Source of the DNA: Psococerastis gibbosa
Lineage: Eukaryota > Arthropoda > Insecta > Psocodea > Psocidae
Assembly (NCBI GenBank): GCA_963971405.1
Contig: OZ020488.1
Span: 4,526,001 to 4,590,000, forward strand
DNA: 64,000 nt
Reading direction: 5' to 3'
A model generated the notes under the pieces. That model did no database searches, was not told where the DNA came from, and was given only the letters and a program-made list of their open reading frames with translations. Positions 1-11,415 of this stretch are shown here, one piece after another. The translations under genes were made by a program, and so were the position numbers. Numbering within the stretch: position 1 is the stretch's first letter; every line of letters begins with the position of its first letter.

Positions 1-97
1 CACGCTGCGCACGCGGCACTAAGGGAGAAGAAGAAGAAGAAAATAAAGGTGATTATAATTATTATTATGGATTGATATTATTTTCTCTCTTACTTAG

Positions 98-280
98 ATG
101 TGAGCAAATCGCATGATGTGGAGAGTTCTGAAAAAAGAGCAGACATTCGTGGAAGAATGGTATTGGAAAGCACTGATTTATTGGAGGAATTAATTATTCA
201 ATCAGGTCTGGACCAAGAAGAGGAGAACCAACAGAGTGAACCGACTCCTGCGCAGGCGGATTCATTAGAGTCGAAGACAG
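98..280 (+). CDS. Cassette 1, exon A: acidic linker exon
   Basis: Internal exon of 183 nt (61 codons). It follows the acceptor ttttctctcttacttag and ends at the donor cag|GTGAGT. Two bases complete a split codon at the start and one base is left at the end, so the exon is phase 1 on both sides and can be skipped without a frame change. The product is acidic and hydrophilic, rich in Glu, Ser and Gln (LEELIIQSG, then EEENQQSEPTP), with no recognised domain. A stop codon (TAA) falls in frame inside the donor region, so intron retention would end the protein there. Near-identical copies lie at 5199 and 12587. It probably acts as a flexible acidic spacer between the upstream shared part and the BED fingers. 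The function is unknown. Confidence 0.72.
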
Positions 281-1137
281 GTGAGTAATAAAGGTTCTTC
301 ACAATAACTTTCACATGGCTAGGAAGCAAAATTACCTGCGATGGGTGGTCAAGAGATTGAGTATTGAGTGCCCTAAGTAGTAAGTGACCGAAACCCATAG
401 TATATCGTTGTCGTTATTAATGTTAAAAATGCGCAAAGGGTCGCTTGCACTTTGATAGTTAGGTTCTGGGTGTAAAATAATAAAAAAAAGACTCAATATT
501 CATGAAAAAGTACTAAAACAAATTTTCTGTGGAACCTTTCTGTCGATGATTTCTAACTTATGGTATATTTTAGATATTAATTAGTGTAACAAAACCAAAA
601 AGGTTGCTTTCCCCATGAATAATTCACTGCTTAATGCATTACATTCCCTAGCCTCTACAACACGTTATCACAGTTGGACCTAACAATTGACATAAATCGA
701 AATAGCTTATCATCATATAAACATCTCATCCGCGTGCTGCTTGTTATATCACCTGAGTAGTTAACCGTATGCCTACTATTTACCTATTTTTTACTTATTT
801 CTTATTTATTTTTTACGTTGTCAACTATGTATGTATGTTGTGACCTATTTGTAAAACCATTTTTAAGTAATTCTTCTGTGTTTAGTTTATAGGCCTAAGT
901 AGTTTTTGTTTCTTTATTTATCATATTTACTTAGACTATATGTATTGACTATATGTATTACACCTAAGGGGCAATGTCCTTGCCCTGTTGTAATATAAGT
1001 AATAATAATAATAATAATAATAAAATAGTAATAAAATTCCCGGCCAATATTACTGTGTTGTAATATACCACACTGCACTGTTCCCTCATCAACTATTAGT
1101 TTTTGTAATACTACAAGGACACTCTCTTTTATTTCAG
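281..1137 (+). other. Intron A-B of cassette 1, with an old dispersed-repeat relic
   Basis: Non-coding. Positions about 410-640 match the 5' half of the 0.8-kb dispersed repeat seen intact at 21897-22738 (shared landmarks: tcgttattaa, gatgatttctaactt, ttgctttcc). The same relic occurs in the matching introns of cassettes 2 and 3. A short AAT microsatellite lies at about 1002-1024. Confidence 0.6.
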
Positions 1138-1377
1138 GACATAAGAAACGTTCATTAGTGTGGGTGTACTTTATAAAAAATAAAGACGAAGGAAGTGCTA
1201 CTTGCAAACTTTGTAAAGCGACACTGCGTACTCCTAATGCATCATCTACTACTAACCTGTTACGGCACTTGCGCTCAAAGCACCATTCACTTTATAAATA
1301 TCACATGAAAGGGAATGTAGACACATCTGTTTCTCAGGGCAATATCACCTTAAAGAGAGCTGATGCGAAGAAATCCG
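1138..1377 (+). CDS. Cassette 1, exon B: BED-type zinc finger I
   Basis: Exon of 240 nt after acceptor tttatttcag, phase 1 in and phase 1 out at donor ccG|GTAATT. The protein has the BED signature: VWVYFIKNKDEGSAT, then C-x2-C (CKLC), 17 residues, then H-x4-H (HLRSKH). A Ser/Thr-rich tail with DAKKSG follows. BED fingers bind zinc and usually DNA, in chromatin regulators and in hAT-derived proteins. The donor GTAATT is weak, and a stronger GTAAGT lies 35 nt downstream at 1413. Using that one, or no donor, leads to an early stop (TAG at 1419). Paralogous exons lie at 5852 and 14526. Confidence 0.83.
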
Positions 1378-2182
1378 GTAATTATTTTGCCTCTGATTCG
1401 ATGCTATATACAGTAAGTTAGTTTGTAGACTTTGTTTGGAGAATTAGTTCAAATCACCAATCGGGATGACGAATTGTTTCCTCAATCCTGACTGGGTTGC
1501 CAACTTTTTTTCTTCCAACGACAGTATTTTCTATACCAATATGTCTAAAAATATAGTAAATCTGGAAAATGCCTAAAAAAATATAGTAGGATAATTTATC
1601 TTTTTTTTTTTTTTAATTAAATCGACTTATCCTTATTCATGTTTAATTTGTTAAAGAATGTAATTTGTTGCTGCTGCACGTAACAGCTTTTTATTTCTAT
1701 TTTTTTTAATTCAAAGCTCCCCGGGCACGTCTAATCAATAACTCAGCTTTTATTAGCTCAATGCTGGCCCAAAGGCCCAAAAATATAGTAGTTTCACCCA
1801 CTATGTATTTAAGAAATATTTATAGTAGGGTTGGCAACTCTAATCCTGACTCTCATGGAAAGCATGGGATGAAGATCGATTATTTGTAATAATCTTCATG
1901 ATTCTATAAAAATATTTACCGTGAGACTACACTGTGCTTTACCTACACTCGCCTGTTAAGCCTGTTCTCTATTGAACACAAATGAAGAGATGACAAATCA
2001 GGTTCGACGATTTTTTAAATATTAAGAAGCTTTTTCGACCCGCGTTGATGGTCCTATATTGCTGAAAATTGCATCATTTATCACTGTATTCTTTTAATAT
2101 AAATCATCATGTACTTCATTATATGGCTGTAATTACATATTAGAGAAATATATTTTATATTGGCACGTCTCTTTTATTTCAG
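1378..2182 (+). other. Intron B-C of cassette 1
   Basis: Non-coding. About 1500-1840 holds AT-rich sequence in which 'aaaatatagtag' recurs. The last 130 bases are homologous to the end of the same intron in cassette 3, where a 2.9-kb element is inserted. This copy gives the unoccupied site. Confidence 0.6.
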
Positions 2183-2434
2183 GATCAACGAAATGTGCAA
2201 AGGTTTGGATGTATTTTGTAGAAGATGAAAGCCAAGCAAGTGCTACTTGCAACTTATGCGGAGCCAAAGTGAAAACGTCTTATGGAACTACCACTGGCTA
2301 CATTAGTCATTTGCGCAACAAGCACACTTCAGCTTACATATCGCTGGGCCTCAAGGTTAAAACTGACGAAACTGCTTCTGATATGGCTACCGTTCAAAAG
2401 ACTACTCCCTTGAAGTTAAGCCCGAAAACGGAGG
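2183..2434 (+). CDS. Cassette 1, exon C: BED-type zinc finger II
   Basis: Exon of 252 nt between acceptor tttatttcag and donor gagG|GTAAGG, phase 1 on both sides. It encodes a BED finger: VWMYFVEDESQASAT, C-x2-C (CNLC), 16 residues, H-x4-H (HLRNKH). A 35-residue Thr/Lys-rich tail with TTPLKLSPKTEG follows. Reading through the donor meets TGA after five codons. It lies 0.8 kb after exon B and 0.45 kb before exon D and keeps the frame with both. Close copies are at 7744 and 18042. Confidence 0.83.
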
Positions 2435-2500
2435 GTAAGGACCTATGGTGAAAATCATAATTAATAAAATATGTGTTACTGATACTTTCCATTAATTACT

Positions 2501-2628
2501 TCATTTTCTGGCCATGCTTCGGAGCGCATGTAAAGCAGGCGGTCCCGGGACTTCCTAGTTGGGTGTAGGAGAGGGCTTTATAGCTTTAACTTCGCTAGGT
2601 TGGCTTAGTAACAGAACAAAAAGAGTCA
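2501..2628 (+). repeat. SINE fragment (3' part) in intron C-D
   Basis: The segment 'ggccatgcttcgga ... aggcggtccc ... gctaggttggcttagtaa' matches the 3' part of the tRNA-derived SINE at 20330-20545. The tRNA-like head is absent. Confidence 0.65.
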
Positions 2629-2883
2629 ATATATATTTTCAAATTCAGTTTAAGGTATAATGCAATTATCTTAGGCGACATTTTCTTCATAACTTCGACC
2701 AAAACTCAAATTCAGTTAAGGTATATTCCAATTATTCTCTATCACTTTCTTCATAACTTCGAACAATACATAAATGCTACGATGCCTGTTTATTAGCAGA
2801 GCCCTTCAAAGCAGATTTTAGACCCCATCCGATAAATCCTTGACTCCATTTCTATGTAGATCGATCTATTTCTCTTGTTGCAG

Positions 2884-3113
2884 AACCCAATATGAAGTCA
2901 AGAGTTTGGTTGCTTTTCACGAAGAATGAGAACAAAACTACTGCAACTTGTCAATTGTGCAGTCATAAGTTGACCTTGAACCGCTATGGAGGCACCACCA
3001 CTCTCCGGAAACACATCAAACATAATCACGTTGAATTTTTCAACTCACTCGACCGAAACAACGGAATTGAGAAAAAGATTATGAATGGAAACGTCTATTA
3101 TATTTTGAATTAA
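2884..3113 (+). CDS. Cassette 1, exon D: BED-type zinc finger III, terminal
   Basis: Terminal coding exon of 230 nt after acceptor ttcttgttgcag, entering in phase 1 (G|AA gives Glu). The BED finger reads VWLLFTKNENKTTAT, C-x2-C (CQLC), 17 residues, H-x4-H (HIKHNH). The short tail ends with GNVYYILN and stop TAA. The aromatic position usually held by Tyr is Leu here. A possible poly(A) signal AATAAA lies at 3405-3410. Joined A-B-C-D, cassette 1 encodes about 301 residues with three consecutive fingers. Paralogues at 8440 and 18546 keep the same length exactly. Confidence 0.83.
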
Positions 3114-5198
3114 AAATGTTATGACTAAGTCAGGAACTGGCATATAGTCAGCGAAACCCCATAGAAGACCAACGTTATTCTTAAGCCTAGATTAGGTTTG
3201 AGTCATGTTAACATATAATGCTATACTTTTTCGCTCCATTTAAAAGTCGTGGTTATTGATGGTTTTCATTGTGAAAATCAAACATTTCTTGTAACTGTAT
3301 TTGTGCGTTTCTAGTAAACAAATTCCGTTCATTCTTACTTTATAAAGCTTCGGCCGGGCCACAAGAATCTGTTATATCCGAGTTTTACAAATATATATAT
3401 TAATAATAAATATGTCGTATTTCTACGCCATAGAAAATTGTTTATTTGATTCGATTTAGCAGTGAGTATACTTGGTTACTATAATGCCAAAAATGGTAGA
3501 TACATGCAGTATGCGCTGTATGTAAACTTGTACTGCAATTTACGTGTCAGCTGTAAGAGTGGCGCCAGAGAGCTCCATTGAAGATCATTTAATTTAGTAC
3601 TTATTGTTTATTTATCGTACAATACCTGCAGTTATTGTCTGTCATGGCTTTTGTTTGCCAAGTCGGTTGCACACGTAAATGTGTTGGAACTGGATTAGAT
3701 ACGCATTTTTAAATTATGGAATCATTAGTTTCATTATTATTAAACTCAATAATTGTTTAAAAGTCGATTATTGTCCACTTATCTTGCCTTATACGTTATA
3801 ATTATATTTTGTTTCAATTTTTTCCGAGAGTTGCTCCGAGGCCGGTGGGCTCAAGCTTGGATTTGAAAAAGTTCTTAAACTTGGTATAAAACGTAAAAGT
3901 GTGCTAATTTAGGTCATATTTCTCACAGGAATTTTGTATCCGCATCGCGTTTCACTCGTAGTTAACAGGTATTGCACAGTCGGACTTATGATTCGGTGAA
4001 ATTTCGCCTCCGAAAAATGGCCTAGGGCTATCCAATATTTAATGGTGTGGATCCTATTCTTAGTTTAAGACAAATATATACATATATACAAATGGGTTAG
4101 TTGTAACAGTGGGCCGAAAGTCCCAAAATTCGCCCATATGGAAAATAAAGCTAATATTATTTCTTTCTTCTTTCTATATTTCCATTAATGGCTACACAAT
4201 GGCAAGGGACCCAAAGAAAAGAAAAACTTTCGATGTATATACTTATGTAACTGAATTTATTTTGGGAATTAAACCATTATATTATATTATGAACTGTAAT
4301 GGGCGTATCTTTTGATTGCCCGCTATGGAACTGATGGCTTGTAAGTGACACTAGTAATATCAGTAACAAAAACTTCTAATACTAGCTGTTGACTGCTACA
4401 GGCTTACATCTGGGATTTAAAACATTTCTTTAATGATCATTCGTTTTAATACTTACATCGAAGATATTCATTGAAACTGTTCTATGGTCACACCCATATA
4501 TTCAGGTGAACAATAACAGAATTTCAAATTTCCAATTTGTATTGATCGTTGAGTGGGAAGCCGCCAGTTTATTCTTATTTTTCAATTTGACTTTTGATAA
4601 TTGCAAATTGTATTCTGCAAGTATATCTGTAAGAGAAGTGGCCTTTTGCCTATCAGATTAGGACATCTGTATTGGCATTTGCATTTATTAATTCGAACAG
4701 TTTTTAAGAATTCTGGTATACCTGTATGAGCATTAGTGTGCAAATCTGATGTAAAGTAAGCATTTCAAAATACAGCTGGCTGCATTATATTCATATGGAC
4801 CCACAATATTTTATTCAAGTTGCGTTATTTTAACACTTACCTTTTCTTCTAATTTTTACTATTTATGGACAACTTTGTAATTTCTAAATTCCACTTGATT
4901 TGCCGTATTTAGCTACTTACACGTTTTCACCGTTATTATAAGTCTGCATGCACCTAAGTATTCATTGTATTGTGTTGCACGTTATGTTCTGCCATATCAT
5001 TTTTATATAATGGAAGTAATATATTATATTATTATGGATTGAACCTCAGGCCACGGGAGCTTTTGAAGTTCAGCAATATGATCCAATTTCAGTAGAAGAG
5101 CAGGGCGGACTTATGAGCCCAAATAGCGGCCTGAGTCCCTGTGGCCCTTAACAACAATTACTACTACATGGATTGATATTATTTTCTCTCTTATTTAG
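3114..5198. other. Spacer between cassettes 1 and 2
   Basis: No exon or intact mobile element seen apart from the SINE-like insertion at about 5037-5166. The segment about 3340-3390 (aagcttcggccgggcc, then gttatatcc) is conserved downstream of cassette 3 at about 19005-19050, so the duplicated unit extends past the stop codon. Confidence 0.5.
5037..5166 (+). repeat. Short SINE-like insertion with target-site duplication
   Basis: About 125 bases (from 'acctcaggccacgggag' to 'ctgtggccctt' plus an aac/tac-rich tail) split a sequence that is continuous in cassettes 1 and 3. Flanks repeat 'atggattga' on both sides, as expected for a retroposed insertion. The family is unknown. Confidence 0.55.
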
Positions 5199-5372
5199 AT
5201 GGGAGCAAATCGCATGATGTGGAGAGTTCTGAAAAAAGAGCAGGCATTCATGGAGAAATGGTATTGGAAAGCGCTGATTTATTGGAGGAATTTATTATTC
5301 AATACAAAGAGGAGGAGAACCAACAGAGTGAGCCGACACCTACGCAGAAGGATTCATTAGAGTCGAAGAAAG
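5199..5372 (+). CDS. Cassette 2, exon A: acidic linker exon
   Basis: Copy of exon A, 174 nt, after acceptor ctcttatttag and before donor aaG|GTGAGT, phase 1 on both sides. The acidic peptide keeps SKSHDVESSEKRA and EEENQQSEPTP. Relative to copies 1 and 3 it has a 9-nt in-frame deletion where they read SGLDQ or SGVAE; here the sequence runs IIQYKEEEN. The deletion keeps the frame, which suggests selection on the reading frame or recent origin. Confidence 0.72.
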
Positions 5373-5851
5373 GTGAGTAATTAAGGGTCTTCACAATAAC
5401 TTCACATGCCTAAGAAGCAAAAATACCTGCGATGGGTGGCCGAAGCAATGGATTGAGTATTGAGTGCACTAAGCGAGCGAAATTCATAGTATATCTTAGT
5501 CGTTATTAATATTAAAAATGCGCAATGGGTCGCTAGCCCTATGGCAGTTAGGTTCTGGGTGTAAAATAATACAAAAAATTCTCAATATTAATGAAAAAGT
5601 ACTAAAAAATCATTTTTCTCCAGGCATATTTTAGGTGTTAGTTAGAGCTACGAAATCGATCAGGTTGCTTTCCCAAAAAAAGATTTTGGTTTTGCGCAAA
5701 AAATTATTTTTTAAAGAAATTATGGATAATTCACTGCTTAATGCATTTCATACCCTGCCATTATTACTGTATTGTAATGTACCACACTGTACTGTTCCCT
5801 CATCAACTATTAATTTTTGTAATACTACTAGGACATTCTGTTTTATTTCAG
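5373..5851 (+). other. Intron A-B of cassette 2, with the shared repeat relic
   Basis: Non-coding. About 5495-5760 carries the same reverse-oriented relic of the 0.8-kb dispersed repeat as cassettes 1 and 3, including the 'ttgctttcccaaaaaa' end. Confidence 0.6.
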
Positions 5852-6091
5852 GACCTAAGAAACGTTCAAAAGTGTGGTTGTACTTTATAAAAAATAAAGA
5901 CGGAAAAAGTGCTACTTGCAAACTTTGCAAAGCGACACTGCGCTGTCTTATTGACTCATCCACTACTAACCTGTTGCGGCACTTGCGCACAAAGCACGAT
6001 TCTCTTTATGAATACGAGATGAAGGGGAATGTAGACACATCTGTTCCTCAGGACAATGTCACCTTAAAGAGAGCTGATGCGAAGAAATCCG
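5852..6091 (+). CDS. Cassette 2, exon B: BED-type zinc finger I
   Basis: Exon of 240 nt between acceptor ttttatttcag and donor ccG|GTAATT, phase 1 in and out. The BED finger reads KVWLYFIKNKDGKSAT, CKLC, 17 residues, HLRTKH, and the tail is the same as in copies 1 and 3. In contrast to them, the strong alternative donor GTAAGT 35 nt downstream is mutated to GTTTAT, so only the GTAATT donor remains. The upstream reading frame is also open by chance. The start of the exon is set by the acceptor and by homology. Confidence 0.83.
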
Positions 6092-7743
6092 GTAATTGTT
6101 TTGCTTCTGATTCGATGCTATATACAGTTTATAGACTTTTTAAGGAGAATTCTTTCTAATTGTTATTGCAAATTTTAGGCGTGAGTGCCGATCATAACTC
6201 TAACAACTGTGCACCTTGATTGCGCTGACAGCAAAATCTTCAGGTACCCGGTTTTTTGGGCTCATTGATGTTGTTTCTAGTCATGACTACGAGGGATGTT
6301 TACAAATAGCTAGCGCCATCTTGAAGAGCGCTAAATTTTTTCAAACAGGATTTCTAACTACTGTCCGTCTAAAAATTTTATGGACAGTTGTTATAATCCA
6401 TAGGACAGTTATTAGACAATCTGCTTATAAATGAATGACGATAAGCTGTTTAGTACGGTAACTACTTACAATAGAAAGGGGAACTTTTAGCTGCCTAGAT
6501 TAGTTTTCCATAGGTAGGCACTCGAGTATTTTGTACGCCACATTACACTTTTTTTGGAGGAGAAGAGGGAGAAAGATAGAAAGAGGAAGATGAGATTCCA
6601 GGGCAAACATGGCAGGGGAAGAGAAACAGACTCGTAAAGCAAAAGGAACCCAAGGACCCCCTCTTACAATCGCCTAGGATATCACCTAACCCAAAGCACT
6701 GAATTAATCGATGGAATTGCATATTCTAGGCCGGTCAGACCAACACATTACCACACAGTAGTAATGGCAGGGCACGCAATGCATTTGAGCGTGAATTTTC
6801 TATCATTTTTTCAAAAAACATTTTTTTGCCCAAAACCAAATACTTCTTTGGGAAAGCAACCTTTCCGGTTTCATTACTCTTGTTAACACCTAAAACATGC
6901 CTGAAGGTAGAAATTATCGATAGAAAGGTTTCGCAGAAAAATGATTTTTAGTCATTTTTCATTAAAATTTTTATTTTTATTTTTTACCCCCAGAAGCAAA
7001 CTATCAAGGGGCAAGCGACCCCTCGCATTGTATTAACATTAATAAGGGCTACAATATATGTGAATTTAAAAGAAATCGTTGGAGCTGTTTTTGAGAAATA
7101 ATTTTTTTGACGTTTTTTTTTGAGTTTTTTGAGAATAAAACCCCCCAAATTGAGTTAGCCCAAAATAAAAAAAATAAAAACAATCTCGAGGTATGATTTT
7201 TATGAACCGACATGCCGAATTCCATAAAAATCCACTGTGTAGTTTGCCGAAAAATCGACCGACAGACAGACATTTCGTAAAAACCACTTTTTTGGGTTCC
7301 TGGGACCTCAAAACGTGTAAATCCGTTGAAATCTCGGAATCGAAAATTTTGACCATCACAAAGCTTTCCTTATACTACGTATAAATTGGAAAGCAATAAA
7401 TGCGAATGGCGCGTAAAGACTAGGAATCTATGTAGCACTATAACTAATTTACATAAAATAGTTCGTAAATAATTTATGAAAATGGTCATACAGGAATTTT
7501 TGTAAAATGCGGACCTTTTATATTCTTATCCGAAATAAGTGCGTGACATCGATGTCTTTGCGAAATTCCCGCACACATTAATTTTTGCACAAACGAATAA
7601 CAGTCAGGGGATATCTAAGAACTACCCATGGATACCTATTAAAAAATTAAATAAATAAAAAATACACCAAAAGTGACCGTTTTCAGGAGAATGACTGAAC
7701 GAATGAATGCATATTTTATATTGGCACGTCTCTTTTATTTCAG
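6092..7743 (+). other. Intron B-C of cassette 2
   Basis: Non-coding. It contains a copy of the 0.8-kb dispersed repeat at about 6725-7396. Nothing else is recognised. Confidence 0.6.
6725..7396 (+). repeat. Dispersed repeat family X, copy 1 (5'-truncated)
   Basis: Matches the longer copies at 21897-22738 (+) and 39849-40712 (-). Landmarks in order are 'aatggcagggca', 'atcgatagaaag', 'cccccagaagcaaactatcaa', 'gagttagcccaaaa', cagacagaca and the end 'ataaattggaaagcaa'. No protein is encoded, so it appears non-autonomous. The family end carries the inverted motif gctttccaatttat. Confidence 0.75.
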
Positions 7744-7971
7744 GATCAACCAAACTTTGGATGTATTTTGAAGAAGATGAAAGCCAAACAAGTGCTACTT
7801 GCAACTTATGTGGAGCCAAAGTGGAAACGTCTTATCAAAGTACCACTTGCTACATTGGTCATTTGCGCAACAAGCACAGTTCAGCTTACATATCGCTGGG
7901 TCTCAAAGCGAATACAGACGAATCTGGTTCTGATATGGCTACCGTTCGAAAGACTACTCCCATAACGAGGG
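7744..7971 (+). CDS. Cassette 2, exon C: BED-type zinc finger II
   Basis: Exon of 228 nt after acceptor tttatttcag, donor aggG|GTAAGG, phase 1 on both sides. The BED finger reads LWMYFEEDESQTSAT, CNLC, 16 residues, HLRNKH. Two in-frame deletions against copies 1 and 3 are visible: the RSK/CAK stretch before the conserved Trp, and the LKLSPK stretch near the donor. Both keep the frame. Finger residues are intact. Confidence 0.82.
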
Positions 7972-8439
7972 GTAAGGACCTGCTGTGAAAATCATAATAA
8001 ATAAAATATGTGTTACTGATCTTGCCATTAATTACTTCTTTGTCAAATTCAGTTTAAGGTATATTTCAATTATTTTCTATCAATTTCTTCATAACCTTGA
8101 ATAACACACAAATGCTACGATGCATGTTTATTAGTAAAGCTTCTCAAAGCAGATTTTGGAAAATCCTTGACTCCATATCTATGTAGATCGCTCTATTTCG
8201 GCTATTGTAGAGTCAATCCATTAATTACTTTATTTTCAAATTCATTTTATGGTATATAAACCATTATCTTAAGCGTTATTTTCTTCTTAACTAAACATTA
8301 CTATCATAACTTACATAAAACCCAATCCTGTGATGTATGTTTATTAGCAGAACCCCTCAAGACAGATGTTAGACCCCATGCGATAAATCCTTGACTTCAT
8401 TTCTATGTATATTAGAACGATCTATTTCTCTTGTTGCAG

Positions 8440-8669
8440 AGCCAAAAATAAAGTCAAGAGTTTGGTTGTTTTTCACGAAGAATGAGAACAAAACTTTTGC
8501 AACTTGTCAATTGTGCAGCCATAAGTTGACCTTGAACCGCTTTGGAGGCACCACCTCTCTCCGGAAACACATCAAACATAAACACGTTGAGTTTTTTAAC
8601 TCACTCGACCGAAACAACGGAATTGAGAAAAAGATTGTGAATGGAAACGTATATTATATTTTGAATTAA
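8440..8669 (+). CDS. Cassette 2, exon D: BED-type zinc finger III, terminal
   Basis: Terminal exon of 230 nt after acceptor ctcttgttgcag, phase 1 (G|AG gives Glu). The BED finger reads VWLFFTKNENKTFAT, CQLC, 17 residues, HIKHKH, ending with GNVYYILN and TAA. Length and ending match copies 1 and 3. Spliced A-B-C-D, cassette 2 encodes about 290 residues. Confidence 0.83.
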
Positions 8670-9344
8670 ACATTTTCATTCGATGACTAAGTAAGGAGCT
8701 GTTTAAGTAAGAAGCTGGCATGTAGTCTGCGAAAACTCATAAAAGACCATCGTTATTCTTAAGCCTAGATTATGTTTGAGTCATGTTAACAGATATAGTG
8801 AAGCGCCGTAAGCTTTATGCCTCGGAATCTAGGGCCAGTCAATGAATACGCTCCTCAATGTTCCAACGCATGATGGCGCCTGAAAACTATCTGGCCCCGC
8901 CTTTCGAACGAGACCACTAGCACTCCTCTACGACATCAACCCACCGAATGGCGAGCATTACAAAAAAGGAAAATATGCTGCCGCATCCTGTATTATGAAC
9001 AATAACGTACTAAGTTGACGTTAAATATTTTTTTGTAAATCGTTATTTTTTGTGAATATCTAATAATTTAGCATTAACGTTGCCATGTACATATGATTTA
9101 TTAAAAAATAAAATTAAATCTTTACTGCAAACATTTTGTCCCCCCTTCCCTTCTTCAGTAAATTGTTGTCAAAAATTTGTTGTAATCGAGATAGGTAAAT
9201 TGTTTTTTTTTTTTTAACTTTTTTATTTCTGCTTTATTTCTTATTATTTTATTTCTGCATTATTAATAATGCAGTCCAGCACTCGTTACCACAAGGTTAT
9301 CATTTGTCTAAGCCTAAGCAGTACCTACTAAGTAACAGTACGGG
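8670..9344. other. Spacer after cassette 2
   Basis: No gene, exon or named repeat recognised. A short poly-T run lies at about 9202-9215. Confidence 0.4.
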
Positions 9345-10151
9345 AGCTAGCAACGTTTACGAGAAAGAATTTCAAGTCAGCTGATAGGTAGCGGTTGCGT
9401 TCAATAGTGCGCATCCTACCTGTCCAGGTAATTATCCTGGGTTTTAAAAACATTTTAAGAGGCGTAATTTTCAATGTTTGTTTTTAAATAAGTGTACCTG
9501 ACATACCCTTTTTTTTATTGCCAGACATTTTTAACATTGCTAATGATGTGCCAGACGCGATTTTTTTTTTTTTAAACTTCAAAGTATTTTATAATGTCTG
9601 TAATTTTAATATTATGTTATTTAAAGATAAGAACGCATACAATTAATTTTCCGGACATTAATTCGATTGCTAAACCTTGAATTAGAATGAAAAAGTCATG
9701 CGAAGTATTGCAGTATGATGCCAGTAGTTCGAGAGAGATAGTTGCAGAGAATGAGACAGAGAACCATTGCGCCCATAGACGATAGACATAGTAAAACTAC
9801 AGACTCATCGTAAACATTCGGATTGAAGCCGCTCGGCTTCGGCTCTTTCCGTAGTTGGTTGCGCCACTGTAGCTGTCTATTTATCTCGCACTTTATTTAA
9901 AAGCCGCGTCTCCACCAACCGAACAAGTCTGCCAAGCACTGTTTGCGAACACGATAAAAGGACAAACATTAAATAAAAGTTCGCTGAACAAGTTCGTTGA
10001 ACAATTTCGGACCAACAAATCAGTGTTCGGGGTTTGACGTTTTGTAGTGCACTAGTTTTGAGCTGTAGTACGGTGAACAGTGAGATAAGTGCATCGCAGC
10101 AGTGTTGTCGACGTCGTCGTTTGTTATTAGCGTGTATGGCAGCAGCTTATT

Positions 10152-10382
10152 GTGTCTTCATGTCCGTGCGTCGACCACCACGCTGGTGACAGAGACAACT
10201 ATTTAGGGCGAGAGATGAACAATGAAGATTTTGAGCTTCCCATGCCTTTAATTGGACCAAGTATATCAAAACAAGACACAAACTATCGCAATGCTATAAG
10301 TGCAAATGATTGTTTGGCAATGACATTAAGATTTTTGGCAACGGGTGATTCCTATACATCGTTGATATATCGTATCTTTTGA
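10152..10382 (+). pseudogene. PIF/Harbinger transposase, N-terminal fragment
   Basis: The frame reads NNEDFELPMPLIGPSISKQD, then NAISANDCLAMTLRFLATGD and SYTSLIYRIF before TGA. The block 'ISxxxxLAxTLRFLATGxSYxSLxYxF' is typical of the N-terminal region of PIF/Harbinger DDE transposases, which are about 350-400 residues. Only this fragment remains. The catalytic DDE region is absent, so it cannot encode an active enzyme. Confidence 0.7.
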
Positions 10383-11115
10383 AGATTACCTATTTTGTAT
10401 TCCTCCATTTCAGCTTCAAAAATGGCGTTGTCGATTTCGTTTTTAAGAACGCAGATAGCAATTGGGTTGGTTATCTTTCTATTTCTGGCTGCAACAGCTT
10501 CCCCATAAATAGAAAAAAATTCATTCATATGGCTTTCAAGGCTGTTCATACCCTCATAACACTCTTTCATTATTTGATAGGCTTCGTCTTGTTTATTTTT
10601 TCGACTTCTCTTTTTGCGTGGCTTAAATATTTTGCTAGTTGATGGAGATAGCAGATGGCCGATCACCGGTAGTTGCTGTGTCTTCTTGGGTTACAGTTGT
10701 TTGTGATTCATCCGCATATATCTTGTTTTCTTCAGTTTCTAGCAAAGTGGTAGAGCTTGAAGTAGTGCGGTTTGGTGTGTATTTATCATCCAAAAACCGA
10801 AGATACTTAAGTCCTCACAATGGTTTCTTTTTATCACTTGTGGACATTCCAGAATGGGTAATAACTTTCTTCTTTTCCCTTCGTGTATTGAGCTAGAATA
10901 CTCTCCAACTTCTTCTTCAGATCGAGTACACTGCACCCGACATCTGACGCAATTTCAATAATTGCATCATTGATCATATATTTATTTCTGTACTATTTTT
11001 CACTGGGTTTCCACAGTAAAGGGTAGCGTTCATAGGCTTCAATTAATCTAATGGTGGTTTCAACTGACCACACGTGTTTACTGCCATTTTCGACATCTGT
11101 TTGTTCACTCATGTT
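10352..11115 (-). pseudogene. MADF-type accessory gene of the Harbinger element, left arm
   Basis: On the minus strand, a MADF-like (Myb/SANT-related) sequence begins near 11115 (VWSVETT, then RLIEAYERYPLLW) and runs through CSRSEEE-like and KYLRFLDDKYTPNRT-like stretches to 10700. It continues with a C-terminal part at 10352-10666 (KKRSRKNKQDEAYQIMKECY). Stops and frame changes break it, including a stop just after PSEK that is shared with the right-arm copy. PIF/Harbinger elements commonly carry a Myb/MADF-like second gene, which fits the neighbouring transposase fragment. Confidence 0.55.
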
Positions 11116-11269
11116 TCGCAACACAAACCTCACAAACCCCGCCAAAAACGTACAATAACGAAGAAAACTATAGCAATACGCGTGACCAAGGCTTCAGTTC
11201 GACTGAAATGTTCGGTCTGTGAGCGAACTTTGACAGCCAGCATCTCGTTCCCGCCAGATTGTTCAAGGA

Positions 11270-11415
11270 GGCGTCTTCACCAAACAATGTTCGGTGAACA
11301 TCGTGTTTTGCCAGCGAACACTGTTCGCCGAGCATGTTCGGTTGGTGGAGACGCCGAGCATGTTCGGTTGGTGGAGACGCCGAACATTGTTTGGTGTTGG
11401 TTTGGCGTAGACGCC
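11270..11415. mobile_element. Small Harbinger-like MITE at the centre of the foldback
   Basis: Starts GGCGTCTTCACCAAACAATG and ends with a mirrored ...ttggcgtagacgcc. It contains two further gttcggttggtggagacgcc copies, at 11336 and 11361. It lies exactly at the symmetry centre of the inner arms of the larger foldback. Confidence 0.5.

Noticed and set aside
198-398. Minus-strand open frame across exon A and its donor
   Set aside because: It is a mirror of the spliced acidic exon. Equivalent shadows appear at the paralogous sites and none encodes a recognisable domain.
4109-4315. 68-residue plus-strand open frame
   Set aside because: No domain, and no acceptor in the common phase leading to a finger. 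The neighbouring 'gtgggccgaaagtcccaaaattcg' motif recurs at 58080 as repeat DNA.
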